64,000 nucleotides of DNA. Source: Ciona intestinalis. Lineage: Eukaryota; Chordata; Ascidiacea; Phlebobranchia; Cionidae. How positions within the stretch are numbered: position 1 is the first letter of the stretch; the number at the start of each line of letters is the position of its first letter. Positions 1-13,600 of the stretch are shown one piece after another. Location: the NCBI RefSeq assembly GCF_000224145.3, contig NC_020170.2, positions 1,917,589 through 1,981,588 on the forward strand, in the 5' to 3' direction. A program made the position numbers and the translations under genes. Below the pieces are notes generated by a model that did not search any database, was not told the origin of the DNA, and was given only the letters and a program-made list of their open reading frames with translations.

Positions 1-1276
1 GGTTATCATCGATCTTCCATGCTTTGTCCTGTAGAATGGTCCATACACTATTATACACAGAATCATTGGAAACATTTAAAATTGCTGATAATTCTTTTAC
101 TTCACTAGGAAGTAACAATTCATGCTCAGACTTTGACTTGGCTGTGAGTTTCAGTTGCGTCATAAACCAACTTCGAAACTGGGGTATTGGAGACAAGCTG
201 GAGAACTGATTGACAGTCGAAAACTCTTTGCTTATTTCTTCAACCACTTTTCTTATCAAATGGATGCCGAAGTCAATCCCTTGTAAACCATTTTGGGTTG
301 AAGAAATTGAATAAAATATTGCAGTTGTTGGTTGTTCATTACTTTTTACTTGCTTATTAGAATAATCAACTATTGATGTGATATCACTGGAAATTGTATC
401 AGTCAATGCAACATGCAGCATGACCAGCGGCTCCCTTTGCATACTTGAATGGAAAAAGGCATAACATCTACGATCTGGCCCAAGTCTGTGTTTTAAATCC
501 AGCCAGCTACGAATTTGATGGACTAATTCATTCCTCCCAACTTTTTCAAGAATATCTGCTGGTGTCTCCCAAGTAATACGTTTAAGTTGTAAAAGTCCAA
601 CTGAAAACCATAGAGATAGAATTACTTTTAAATGGTTCGACAAATTTTGAAACTGCTCAACATCAATATTTGCAGCTTTAGACTTTGCAATTGTCTCTAC
701 ATCGTGTCTAATGTCCACAAGATGTTTAACACCATTATCCAACCTTCCAATTAGTTTAAATATTTGGTTATAGAGAGGTTCTAACTGAAGTCTCATTCGG
801 CTCTCAGCAAGCAAGAGGGTTGCATCTTTTCTCTTATTAATGCACTTCTGTAATATCTCACATGTTTCCAGTAGTTCATTATGCTGCACACCATACTTAG
901 CACACAACCAAGACAAAACAGCAGCTCTTTCATTCAGTTCTAATTGAAAATAAGCATCACAAATTTGAACCAATGCATCATCAGAAACAAGAAAACTTTG
1001 AAATTTATGTATTTTATGGTCTTCAAAAGTTGTCATAACCTGTTCAATATGCGACAATACCTCATACTGCTTTGCCGGCGTTGACAATGCACGGGATTGA
1101 TTCACAATACTCGAGTACCGGTACCTGCCAACCATAGGGTTTCTCCCAGCACGACCGTTGACACAATTGTCTGTTTCATACACGAACTTTACCGTAAAAC
1201 CTGTCAGCGTACGTGTAAATCTTGTCGACACGCCATGAACCACTGAGGGAAAAGCTTGAAGTAATCTTGAACACAT
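1..1276 (-). CDS. MLYCD: malonyl-CoA decarboxylase, 5' part (cut by window edge)
   Basis: This enzyme converts malonyl-CoA to acetyl-CoA and CO2 in mitochondria, peroxisomes or cytosol and so controls the inhibitor of fatty-acid import. The minus strand is open from the ATG at 1274-1276 to the window edge, about 425 codons in one exon. The translation contains family blocks I recognise: LLQLKRITWETPADILEKVG, then VHQIRSWLDLKHRLGPDRRC with YAFFHS and PLVMLHVALT after it, and FSSLSPIPQFRSWF near codon 370. The first 70 or so residues (MCSRLLQAFPSVVHG and onward, Arg/Ser-rich, no acidic run) look like a mitochondrial targeting sequence. The human protein is 493 aa, so roughly the last 80-100 residues, including the conserved His-rich catalytic C-terminus, lie outside the window. 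The gene runs head to head with EEA1, 325 bp apart. Family assignment is from remembered similarity. Confidence 0.93.
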   Translation of the reverse strand, partial: MCSRLLQAFPSVVHGVSTRFTRTLTGFTVKFVYETDNCVNGRAGRNPMVGRYRYSSIVNQSRALSTPAKQYEVLSHIEQVMTTFEDHKIHKFQSFLVSDDALVQICDAYFQLELNERAAVLSWLCAKYGVQHNELLETCEILQKCINKRKDATLLLAESRMRLQLEPLYNQIFKLIGRLDNGVKHLVDIRHDVETIAKSKAANIDVEQFQNLSNHLKVILSLWFSVGLLQLKRITWETPADILEKVGRNELVHQIRSWLDLKHRLGPDRRCYAFFHSSMQREPLVMLHVALTDTISSDITSIVDYSNKQVKSNEQPTTAIFYSISSTQNGLQGIDFGIHLIRKVVEEISKEFSTVNQFSSLSPIPQFRSWFMTQLKLTAKSKSEHELLLPSEVKELSAILNVSNDSVYNSVWTILQDKAWKIDDN

Positions 1277-1601
1277 GATATAACGCCAAAACCCAACAAT
1301 AACGCTAATAATAAATGCGAGTTACATAACAACACAGTTCATACATTCCTATGACGTTATCGGGTATTCCCCTAAATCTAGGCACGTGATGTTTTCGGCC
1401 TTTTCCCTTTTTTCAAATACTATATTTATGTAAAGGAAAACGGTGACGATTTTGTTATGTTTTATTTGCAGTGATCCGTTACAGAGAGAATAGAAAGTTT
1501 GCATTTCCGGTTGCAGGACCTTAAATCTTACATTCAAATCAATAGCATTACATTCAAATTAATAGCAATCACCTCGTCGCTACGCTTTTAAAACACATGC
1601 C
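1277..1601. promoter_or_regulatory. short shared intergenic region, MLYCD / EEA1
   Basis: Only 325 bp separate the start codon of the minus-strand MLYCD from the start codon of the plus-strand EEA1, so both 5' UTRs and promoters must lie here or overlap. A near repeat, AATAGCATTACATTCAAAT followed by AATAGCAATC, is visible around 1541-1570. No TATA box can be assigned with confidence. A bidirectional promoter is inference from spacing. Confidence 0.5.
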
Positions 1602-4600
1602 ATGTTTAACAGAATAAGGAAAAATCTTGGAAACAAAGATAAAGATTCTGTAAGTAACTAAAACTAATCATATAACTGTAAAAAATGTGAACTGCGCATT
1701 TCTATGGATAAACATTTATACTTTTATATATAGACACCAACCTCTCCAAAAAATGATGTGCAGCAGAAACCACCTGTCTCGGAACAATCAGTAAGATGAT
1801 GCCTTATATTTGTATTTAAATATTATTAACTATTAAATTATACCATTAGTATTCCATGTTTCTATAATGTATGTCCAATGTGAAGGCATAGTGGTTGGTA
1901 TGCATGACTAGCCCAGAGGTTAGTGGTTCAAGGCTCTTCGCTGCTACCATTGTGGGCGTATGTGTCCTTAGGCAACACACTTAACAGTAATTGCTCCAAC
2001 CCAGTGTTCACTAATGGGTCATCCAAATTATTAGCCATACATAAAAAAAATAAAAAAATCCCAAAAAAGTAATTACCCACAAAGTAACATACATGGTAAC
2101 TTGTAAGCTGGCAGGAGNNNNNNNNNNNNNNNNNNNNNNNNNNNNNNNNNNNNNNNNNNNNNNNNNNTGTGATAACGGCTGTTGTTTTCCGGCCACGCGA
2201 GGATAAAGTAAGTTACATACATACACCTATACATTAAAAAAGTTACATATATAGACCATAGTACCTCGTAAGCTGGCACATTGGTATATGAAACTTAACA
2301 CCCGTGTTATAACGACTGTTGTTGCCCCTCCATTCAAGAATTTTTAACTTATATTCAGACATTCACTCAAGATATTTAAAATGCATGAACTTTTACTATT
2401 TTTCAAGGGTTTCATTTGCCCGATGTGCATGGTTGGTCTGCCCACACCAGAAGCTTTGCAAATTCATTTTGACTATGAGCATTCGGTACCAAACTCAGAT
2501 TCATCAAATGAGAAATCTAATGGTAATTGTATAGTACTAACCAGTTACCATCTTATTTCTAATGATTAAGTGACTTTTGTATTTCTTGTGTAGTATTTTT
2601 AACTTTGAGTTCTTCTTACTGCTCGTTCAAACTATTTTTGACTGATGATGTTATTTCCCAAACGAAAAGGTAGAAATATTGTTTGTTACAGTTCTTAAAT
2701 ATCAAACTATAAATAATAAACTGGTAATCAATCATTTTGCATAAACTTAGTGTAAACACAACACTTCAGTATAATATATTTAATATTTCTTATGGGTTAT
2801 GGGCCTTATGGCCAACATATCTTTCTTGCCAAAATTGTATAAAAGTATGTTCCTATTGCTTATTACCATTTATATTTTTGCATGTTAAATTTAACTTAAA
2901 TTATAATCCAGATAAACCAAAAAAGACGGAGAACAAGAATTTTGCTCCATCAGCCACTGCTCCTCCGGTGGATGCTTCTTTAGCGACACCAAGTGTTACT
3001 CCTCAAAATCAGTTATCTAACGTGAATGGTTTCGCCAACGTTGAACATGTAAACAATGTATCAGCATCCCAAAATGCAGGGTAAGATTAAGTATAGGCAC
3101 CGAATCTGGGGGGAATAGACTGGCTACCTTGGAGTTTTGTGCACATGTGCAATGCATTAATCAGTAAACATCCCAACCAGTGAGGTGTATTTTGTTTTAC
3201 AGTAATGCATAAGCATATCTAACTACTCCTGTCTCCCTTTCAATAAAATTATGTTGGGGACTTTTGAGATAAGCTAGAAGCCAAGAATTGAAATTGTGTG
3301 ACAAGTTATTTGTATGACCTTTAAGCTTTTGTTAAATACTCTTTATCTTTTTTAACTTGATGAAATGTATTTTTCTCCAAAATTCTGACACACACAATGT
3401 TTTTGTGTTCACTTCTTCAAAGTTCAAATGTGGTATTTTGGAACATAGCTTGGCATAGAATAATTAAAAACGAAAATAACAGAAAAATCAAATCTCCATA
3501 CCTTAAGTTAAAGTAAATTGTCTAAACAGGCTTCCCAATGTAACTGAACTAGAAGCTGAAATTAAAGATCTACAAGCATCCCTCACTGATGAAAAGTGGT
3601 ATACCACTGAACTCAAGAAAGAATATGATTCACTTAAAGAGGAACATTCAAACACTTGCACTGGTAAGTCAGTTTGGTTTATTCTACTGTGTCTACAAGC
3701 ATAGTAAAGTTTTAAAACTGCTCTTATATTAAAAAAATACCAGCTAAGATATGGTAACCAATAGTATGATACAGTTTCCAAATAAAACGTAAATGACAAT
3801 ACGTTTCGTACAATAAAAAAAAATATGTTTTTATATATATTATTATAGTGGTTCCAAGATTCTTTTTCTTATTAGAAAAGTAGAATGTTCAGTGTCACTA
3901 CAACTTCTTCATCTCTGTTTTATACAACCAGGCTGGCTACTATTAATTTCTATTTTGTTTGGCTATTGCTGCGTAGTAGGCAGTAGTGCCTGCTCAATAC
4001 ATTGTTCTAATATGTTTTTTTAGATTTAGAAAATACGAAGCAGCAAATGAAAATAGCGCTGGCCACTAATGAAGAACTAGCAAGACAAAAAGAAGAACTC
4101 AATCAAAAAGCTGCAAAAATGGCTGAAGCAGTAGCAGGTAATTGTGGCATTAAAACAAAATACCAAGCAAAAGTTTTCAAACTACATGTTCAAGTTTTGT
4201 AAAAACGTGATCTTACCTAATCTGATGAAACATTTTTTATAAATTAGTGTTAATTAGCTAAAAATAGATCCACAGCGCACTTGACGCTTGAGTTCGTTTA
4301 AAACCACCCAAGTGTACCACAGCACATATTTTAAAGTTTAAATGACATAGAGTTATTTTTTTAAGTTACCTTTAAAGGGAAATCTAATATTTTTTTGACT
4401 AGTTTCGAATTGTATTACCAATTTATGATTTGGTCATTAGCGCTTTTAAATATTTTTTTTTACAAAAGTTTCTTCCTAATCTTAAATTGTAGATCTACAA
4501 GCCAAGAAAGATGAGTTTGAAAGAGAGAAGGAAGCTGCTTGTCAGCGAAGTGAAAATCAAAGTGTGGAATTAGAGAAAGCTGCAACGTGGGTGCGAGATC

Positions 4601-7600
4601 TTGAATCCCAACTTGTGAGTAATACTAGATCATATCTTTACACTGTTTTATATAAATGGATATGTAGTACCCCTGTAGTTTTTTTTAGTCATTTCTGCCC
4701 ACATTTAGCAGGTTCGAGGCTTAATGCTGCTACCGTTATGGGCGTGTATGTCATTAGACAAGACACTTAACGTCAATTGCTGCAACCCAGTTGTTCGTTA
4801 CGAATTCTAAATTATCAGTCATACATTAAAAAATAATTTTCTAAAAAAGAGTCCCGCATAAAGTTATATAGGACTCATTGACAGGCACAAGGTGTGTGAA
4901 ACAAAACACCTGTTTTATAATCACTGTTGTTGCCACACCATGCAAGGTAAAGAAGATAGACCCATTTACACAAACGAATAGAGTAATGGGTCAAATCTGG
5001 TTTAAATCTTAGACCTTGTTGTAGGACCTTACCCATACAAAATAGAATAGTATACCGATGTAAATAATAAGTATTTAAAACTGTTTATAATGTAACTTAC
5101 CACTTTACCAGTAACCAATATTAACACACATGTTGTTCATATTTGCAACATAACTTATATTTTAGCCATCTAGCAACGCACATGATGATACAACCAAGGT
5201 ATTCCACACATTGCACAGTGTTATTCTGCACTTATTACTTTAAACAAATTTTTCATTTTATAGAGATTTTATGAGGTAAACATAAAGGTATACTTACCCA
5301 GCAATTATATTTTCCACTCAATTTCGCATATTGTGTGGCTTATTCTTACACTTTAAAGTGCTCATTAAAATATTAAATGTATATTTATAGGGATTATGAT
5401 TATTTAATGATTTTTTGCACATTTGCTGTGTTGTACAAATGCGTGATTAAACACAATTTTGTACTGAAGTATTTAATATTTTATTGTAATTTTTACCTGA
5501 TTGAAAATTTGTTATTGTAATCAAAGTCTAATACCCGGCGTTATTTTGCATGGTCATTTTGTTTATGCGCGTATCAACATTCAGTAAGCTTATTTTAGCG
5601 CAATATTGTTAAAACTGGTTCATAAAATAAGTTTTAACACCTCATGGTGCTATTACCAACTAAATCCTGTAAAAATAATACCTGAAAAAGATTAGGCTCT
5701 TAAAAGTAAAACTGTACTTCCACCATACTTTTCTTTACTGGCATAATGCGAGTAATAACCAACCTCCTACAGCAGATGACACGCTTATGACGTTATGCGT
5801 GTTAACTTTGTTTTTACGAGTAAATATGCGAGTACTTACACGCATAAAAGTGAGTAAGTGACCATGCAAAAAGGCTATAATATAATAAACAAAATCAAAT
5901 TCATCAAAATATAAAAGCATTCGGCCAAACCTTGCAATCTAATGTTTTGAATATTAAGTAACAGATTTATTGATTTGAAGAAACCATAATTAGGTTCACA
6001 ATCATAAGAAAGATATGTGATTTTAAATTTTTAGTGTATAACATATCATATAACATAGCGAATAACATAAAAAATTATGAATTGTAAAAGAACGCAAAAT
6101 GTGCAATAACTACATACATTGTTTAAAAAAAATATGGTCTTTTTGCTAAATAGGTTTATTTTATCATAAATATTGACTTTTAACTTAATTAAGGGGTAGT
6201 AAAAAATCCATTTAATTTTAAACCAAAATTTTTCGAGTTTAATAAAGTTTGAAACGTTACCAGCTTCAACGACCTGGTGCTGATGATGTCATGGTATTGA
6301 AAAAGGAATTAGTCTCTGTGCAGACTCTAATGGATCAAATGACGAGAGAGTCCGAAGATAAGAGTCACAAGGTGGAGGAAGAGAGACAACACTTGCAGCA
6401 ATTGCTCGACGAAGCGCGTCAACAGGCGCTGTTAACTCAAGAAGAGTTCGACAAATATAAGGTAATGAAATTGCATTTTACTTTTGCCTAAATTTAGATA
6501 TGTTTATTTTTCCTAAATATTGAATTTTAAGCCAATAAATGGGTAGTGGACAAATCAGTGTAAATTTAAATTTAAGCCGTTCAAGTTTAATAAGGTTTGA
6601 AATGTTTTTAAAACCTTACTAACCTAACAAATAAAGTTTAAAACACTACCAGCTACAACGACCTGATGCCTAGTTTTATTTCTAAACTTTGTTTGTTAAA
6701 TTATTTGACTGTTTATTTCTACAGGCGGAGAATGAACGCTTAAAAGGTGAAAACTTAGAAAAAGAGGTTGAAAAAGATGAATCAAAGAAGTTGTTTGCGG
6801 TTGAAACTGAAAAATTGAGGTTACTACATGCGGATATGGATGAAATCAGAAAGGTTTTGTTATTTTCTTACTTTTACATGTTTTTGCACTACTGTTAATA
6901 ACAGTTTGTTTAAAATTTGATGTTTTAAGTTTGACATTTTTTCATCAAAAGCACGTTTTTATTTTAGCTCTTAATTTAATTTCAAAATTGTTAAATCTTT
7001 TTTAACAAAAGTTATGCACGTATTTTATTCTGTGTTGGAAACATTTAAATTTTTAAAATTTAAATGTTAATATTTTAATTTATAGGAAGAATTAAACAAT
7101 GTGAGTGCAGCTTTGGAGAAAGAGTCTTCTTATTCTTTGCTGTTGGAAAAAGAAGTGAATAAATTGAAAGAGGAAAAATCTGAAATGAAAAAACAATTGC
7201 AAAAGTAAATTAGAATTGTTTAAAATTAGGAATTAAACTGTTTGTAAAAGTTTTAGAAGCATTCTTTTTAAGTTGTCTTTGTTTTTTTTTAACCTTTTAG
7301 ACTTTGTTTTTTTAGTTTCATGATACATAATTACTTATTTGTTAAAGATTAAATGAAGATGTTCAATCTGCATTGGAAAAGTCGATCTCATCTGACAAAC
7401 TTATGGAAGAAACAAGAACAGAGTCGGATTTGTTGAAAATGGAAAAATGGGAAGTGGAAAATCAATTAAAATCTGCTGAAGAAACTCAAAAAAGGTTTGT
7501 CATTTTTTGCACACAACCTGTAATACAATGTGCATTAGTTTAATCAATAGGTGAAATGTTTTGGTCTTTCTATTATTTTTATTAAACAACCGAATCTACA

Positions 7601-10600
7601 ATCTGAATGTTACTGCAGCCGAATTCTGGTTTTGTGGTAACACTATAAAATGTTTGATCCTAATAGAATACTTAGGGGTGGTGATGATGGGACACCTATA
7701 GCACATAATATTCAAGTATCCTGATTCAAGTAACCATGTTTTAAACAATTAACGAAAGTCTCTACACACACACATATATATATATATATAACATTTGTTC
7801 ACACATTGTTTTCCTAGCCTGAAAGAGAAAAGTGAAACGGAACTAACAGAGATGAATGCAAGATATGAATCGCTTATATGTGAATGTGATGACTTGAAAT
7901 CACAAATAAACAAATCTCATGAACAATGTGAAGACTGGAGAATCAAGAATGAAACTTTAGCTTTAGAATTTAACCAATTTAAGTGAGTTTTTACACAACA
8001 AATATACTGTGTTGTATGGTATGGGACCTGGGATGTAGTCCAGATTTGGTCCATCACCCTGACACCCAAAATGAAACATAATCTTATGATCTATGCAATT
8101 TGTAAGGGCTGGGTTGTGAAAAATCAAAGTAACTAAATATATGCTAATCTGAATTTTAATTGTATTGGAACTGACTTAAAATTTATTAATTTTTTGGAGT
8201 GGGAGTTCTATGAGTTACAGCTAATATCCCCTTCTGAATGTATTTGTTGCACTATAAACTAATTAATACATTTAAATATTCTTAACTTTCAGATTGGTAA
8301 ACAAACAACTAGAATTAGAGTCCAGTGGAGCAAAACAACAAATAGAAATTCAACTTTCTCAAATAAATGGAAAACTAGAAGCTGTGGAAGCTGAAAATAA
8401 ACAGGTTTCATTGGAAATACATTTAATTTTTTACTCACACATTTAGTACAAGCACACTGTACATTATTTGCCCAATTAGATTTGCCCAACAGTATTTTCG
8501 ACTGGCAACTTTTCCCTACTGTTGAGTTTTTTATTGATGATATTTTGAGAACTTGCAAAATATTAATATTTTGGGAAAAACACATTAATAGGTTGAATTA
8601 AATAATCTCTGTAACATTTAAATACTACCATCTCATATTGACCAATACTCAAGCTTACTATTTCCTCACTGACAAGTTACTATATTGTTTTTAATATCCC
8701 CAGGAACTTGTGTTGCCAAAATTTCATTGGTAAAAATAAAATCAACACATTATTAATAAAAAAACATTCATTTGTAAAAACAACAACTACTGTTTTTTTT
8801 TGTTTTTTTGTAAAAACCAGATAAGCTGCTAAACGAATATTTAAATTACATGTGTAAATTTAAATAAAATTTTTAGGGTCAATGTCATAGGTTTCCATTT
8901 TTTTGTTATATAGTGTTTGAGTGAAATTAGAGATGATAAATTAAAAAAAATGTTTTTAAATTTTTCCATGGCTCCCTTGATGAAGGCTCATGGCCACTAC
9001 CGTTTGGAAACCCAATGGTCAATAATATGTAACATAATGTTTGTCTGATTACTCTTAAACACACGCCTTTTATCCAAAACATTATTTCTTTCTTTTTTAT
9101 CAATAAGTGTGTTTAAAACTTGTTTTTTTCTCTTTTGTAAACTCTCTTGTTCTTCGTTATCATGACCAAAGTGACGAGATAAATTTCATTCATTCGTTCA
9201 TACTCTACAGCTTAATGAAGATAAAAGGAAAATGGATGAAGATCTACAAGTTATGAGGGCGTCGCATCAAGATGAACGGAAACTGATTGAAGCAAAATTA
9301 TTGGATGCTGAGAAATTAGTCCTGCAACTTAAACTACAAGTACATAGTTATTTTATGTCTAACAGTTNNNNNNNNNNNNNNNNNNNNNNNNNNNNNNNNN
9401 NNNNNNNNNNNNNNNNNGATGAATGCAAGATATGAATCGCTTATATGTGAATGTGATGACTTGAAATCACAAATAAACAAATCTCATGAACAATGTGAAG
9501 ACTGGAGAGTCAAGAATGAAACTTTAGCTTTAGAATTTAACCAATTTAAGTGAGTTTTTACACAACAAATATACTGTGTTGTATGGTATGGGACCTTGGA
9601 TGTAGTCCAGATTTGGTCCATCACCCTGACACCCAAAATGAAACATAATCTTATGATCTATGCAATTTGTAGGGGCTGGGTTGTAAAAAATCAAAGTAAC
9701 TAAATATATGCTAATCTGAATTTTAATTGTATTGGAACTGACTTAAAATTTATTGATTTTTTGGAGTGGGAGTTCTATGAGTTACAGCCAATATCCCCTT
9801 CTGAATGTATTTGTTGCACTATAAACTAATTAATACATTTGAATATTCTTGCCTTTTAGATTGGTAAACAAACAACTGGAATTGGAATCCAGTGGAGCAA
9901 AACAACAAATAGAAATTCAACTTTCTCAAATAAATGGAAAACTAGAAGCTGTGGAAGCTGAAAATAAACAGGTTTCATTGGAAATACATTTAATTTATAA
10001 CTCACACATTAGTACAAGAACACAGTACATTATCGGATTAATTAGTTTTTTTTCACTATTTTACATTGGCAACTTTTCCCTACTCTTAAGCATTTTATTA
10101 ATGTTATTTCGAGAGTTTGCAAAATATTAATAAATTGGGAAAAACACTTTAGGTTGAATTAAATAATCTCCGTAATATTTAAACGCTATAATCTCAAGTT
10201 GGCCAATACTCGAGGTTACTATTTTCATTGACAAATTACTTTATTGTTATAAATACCACCAGAAACTTGTGTTGCTATAATTCCATTGGTAGAAATAAAA
10301 TCAACACATTATGAATAAAAAACATTCATTTGTAAAAACATTAATAGTTTTCTTTTTGTAAAAATCAGATAAAACGCTAAACAAATATTTAATTTACATT
10401 TGTAAATTTAAATAAACTCATTATGCTCAATACCAGGGGTTCCCAACCTTTTTTTAATCTATTTTTTTATATAGTGTTGAAGTGGAGTTAGAGATGATGA
10501 ATTAAAAAAAAGATTATTTTTTTAAAAAAAATTTCATGGCCCCTTGAAAAAGGCCCATGGCCGACTACCGGTTGGAAACCCAATGGTCAATAACATATTG

Positions 10601-13600
10601 TTTGTCCCATTACTCTTACGCACACTTTTCTTCCAACTAGAACTTTAAAATGTTTAATTAAATGTTTTTAACAGTCTCGTTTTGTGTAACAGTCTCGTTT
10701 TATCCAAAGCATAATTTGTTTTTTATCAATCAACTGTTTTTATCGCTTTTTTCAACTTTTGTTCTTCGTTATCGTGACTGTAGAGAGGAAATAAATTTTG
10801 TTCATTTATTCATTTCATACTCTGCAGCTTAATGATGATAAAAGAAAAATGAGTGAAGATCTACAAGTTATGAGGGCGTCGCATCAAGATGAACGAAAAC
10901 TGATTGAAGCAAAATTATTGGATTCCGAGAAATTAGTCCTACAACTTAAACTACAAGTACATGGTTATTTTGTTTTAAAACATTAGGTCATGGTCCATGG
11001 TCTAAAAGTTTTTGTAATTTTCAACTATTAAAATTGTTATTGTAGAGGCTTTAACATGATTTTATTTGACATTTTTCTCACAGAGTTTTAACTGGTGTCC
11101 TTTTAGCGACTGTAATTTGCTTGTGATTTGGCGTACTACCAAAGATTAAGCATTAAGTCGTTACTAAAACCCTAATTAGATCAAAAACGAACAAATGAAC
11201 AAACAGTCAAAATTCAGGCAAAAACATGTTGTGACATACGGACCAAATGCAGATTGTATAAGTGACACTTTTTACATCATTAACTGCTAATTTATTCATA
11301 ATTAATAAATTTTGTTCCAGACAACTCGATTTGAGGAAGAGTCAAGTCAGAGAAGTCGTGTTATTGAAACATCGGAACAAAAATTAACTTTCGTTCAATC
11401 TGCGTGCGATGAACTGAAAGAGAAAATACATGGATTGGAAACAGAACTCGCTCTTGGCAATCATGAAATAGCTTCTTTAAAGGTAACTTCTTTCTGTTTG
11501 TTATATTCAATACATACAATTATTCATTTTATTTGTAAGTATTATTGATTTAATGACTTTTTAGGCCTTAACCTTATCATTATTATCCTGTATTTGTCAT
11601 TACATACTTGATTATTTATTTTCAGGATCAACTGACATCTTCTGCATCTAAACTTGAGAATGAAACACAAAGAAGGGAAGACGCAATTGGAGAAGTTACC
11701 AAGTAAGTGTTATATTATTACTTTTATATATCTCACATCCATTGAAATTCAACTGAAAAGCATAGGCGTTACATTTTTTTGCCCTAAAACCTAGGGAACT
11801 CATTGAATAATGTGATAAATGTTAGCTATTCTGAAATAGCAATACTTGTCATGAAATTAAACGGTTTATGTATGAAATAGGCAGATCTGAAAGTGCCATT
11901 AAATTCATTAGATAGGTGTAAAAAATGCAGTATTTTACTTTTGCCAAGCATTTTTGTTGATTTAAGTTAAAGCTTTGTAAATTTCAAAGACTTTAAATTT
12001 TTAATATTTTCAAGATTCGAATACTGTTTACATTTTTATATTTTCAAGATTACGTGATGAGAGAAATAATCTGATAACTAAGATTGAGGTTGGAGATGGA
12101 GAAGCTGCTGCTCATTCTCAACTCCAAGAGGAGAACAATAAGTTAAGGAAACAAAAGGAGGAGGCAGAGGAAAAAGTGAGAGAGGTTGAGAGGTGAGATA
12201 AGTATCCAATCTTAATTTTATGAAAAATCCAAACCTTGCAAACGGTTTTTTATTCCTTTTTCAGCCCTTCAAGAAGGGATGCACTATAAATCAAGAACAA
12301 ATGTTATAATAAATTCATATTTTTTAGTTTAAAAGTTAAGGGTTAAAAATGTGCACTCTGCTTTTAAAGTAAATGCCTAAAATTACTTGAAATTCGCAAT
12401 TTTTTAAATTATGTATCAGGGTGATTTTACTTGGCTTAGTGGGTTTATGTGTAATAGACCAAGTACCGCTGTTATATTAGATTTCTATGTTCCAGTGAAA
12501 AGGAGGAATCGTTACGAACTCTGTCATCCAAAATCAACGACTCACAATCCATCATTGTGACATTGCAAAACAAAGTTCTTGAACTTGATGATGATTTAAC
12601 GAAACAACGAACATTGAAGGAAGAAGCTGAAGAGGAAAATTTAAAGATCGAATCTGAACTCAAGGTTTATATTATATTTATGTTTGGTTTCTTATGTGTT
12701 TTATTTATTTTTTCTTACTATCTGAATTAGTACGGATATGATGGGCTTCATAATTTTACATTTGCTGTGTAGTAATGTAAAATTGGTAGTTCTGTTTATT
12801 GCAGAACCCATTTTGGGGCGATATTTTCAAGTATAACTTAAAAAGATTTAAAATTGGTAGTTCTGTTAATTGCAGAACCCATTTTGGGTTTTTTTTTTCA
12901 GTTATGACTTGAAAATTTAGACATCTCATACAGGTCCACTGAGTTGGAGCAATTGTCATTGAGTGTCTTTCCCAACGGCATGTATGCCGACAATGGTAGC
13001 AGTATCGATCCTCTGGGCTAGAGGCAGGTTACTATTACTAGCCACTGGTCCATGGGGCCAGACTAAACTATATTATTTTTGCAAATAATTAAACTTAAAC
13101 CCCAAATTGTCACTTTGATACTTACTTGCAACCCAGGAAAAGACAGACACGCTACTGAACGTACAAGCCACAAGTATTTCCCACCAAGCTGAAGCAAGTA
13201 ATGAAATAAACAATTTACGAAGGAATTTGGAAGAAGAGATAAATGAAAAGAAATCTAATTCGGAGAAACTTAAGTCAACTGAGTTGCAACTGTCTAATGT
13301 TCAAGTCAGTTTAATAACTTCTATGTTATGTTATTTGTAATACCACTAAGGGCTTGAGGTAATATATTGGTTCATTCCGTCAAATAAGGACAAACTTTTT
13401 TTTTTGTTTAAATAAGAAAAACTTTTCACTGAGATTCACGTAACAAGAATGTCACTGTACTAAAATCGCAAAAAAATGCACAATGTACATAATAATGCAC
13501 AATATAAATATGTGGCCACAATACCACCAGCAGTTTTTATTTTAATCAATGTATACGTTAGGTATAACAGGTGCATAAAAAAGTAAAAGTAGCAAAAACA

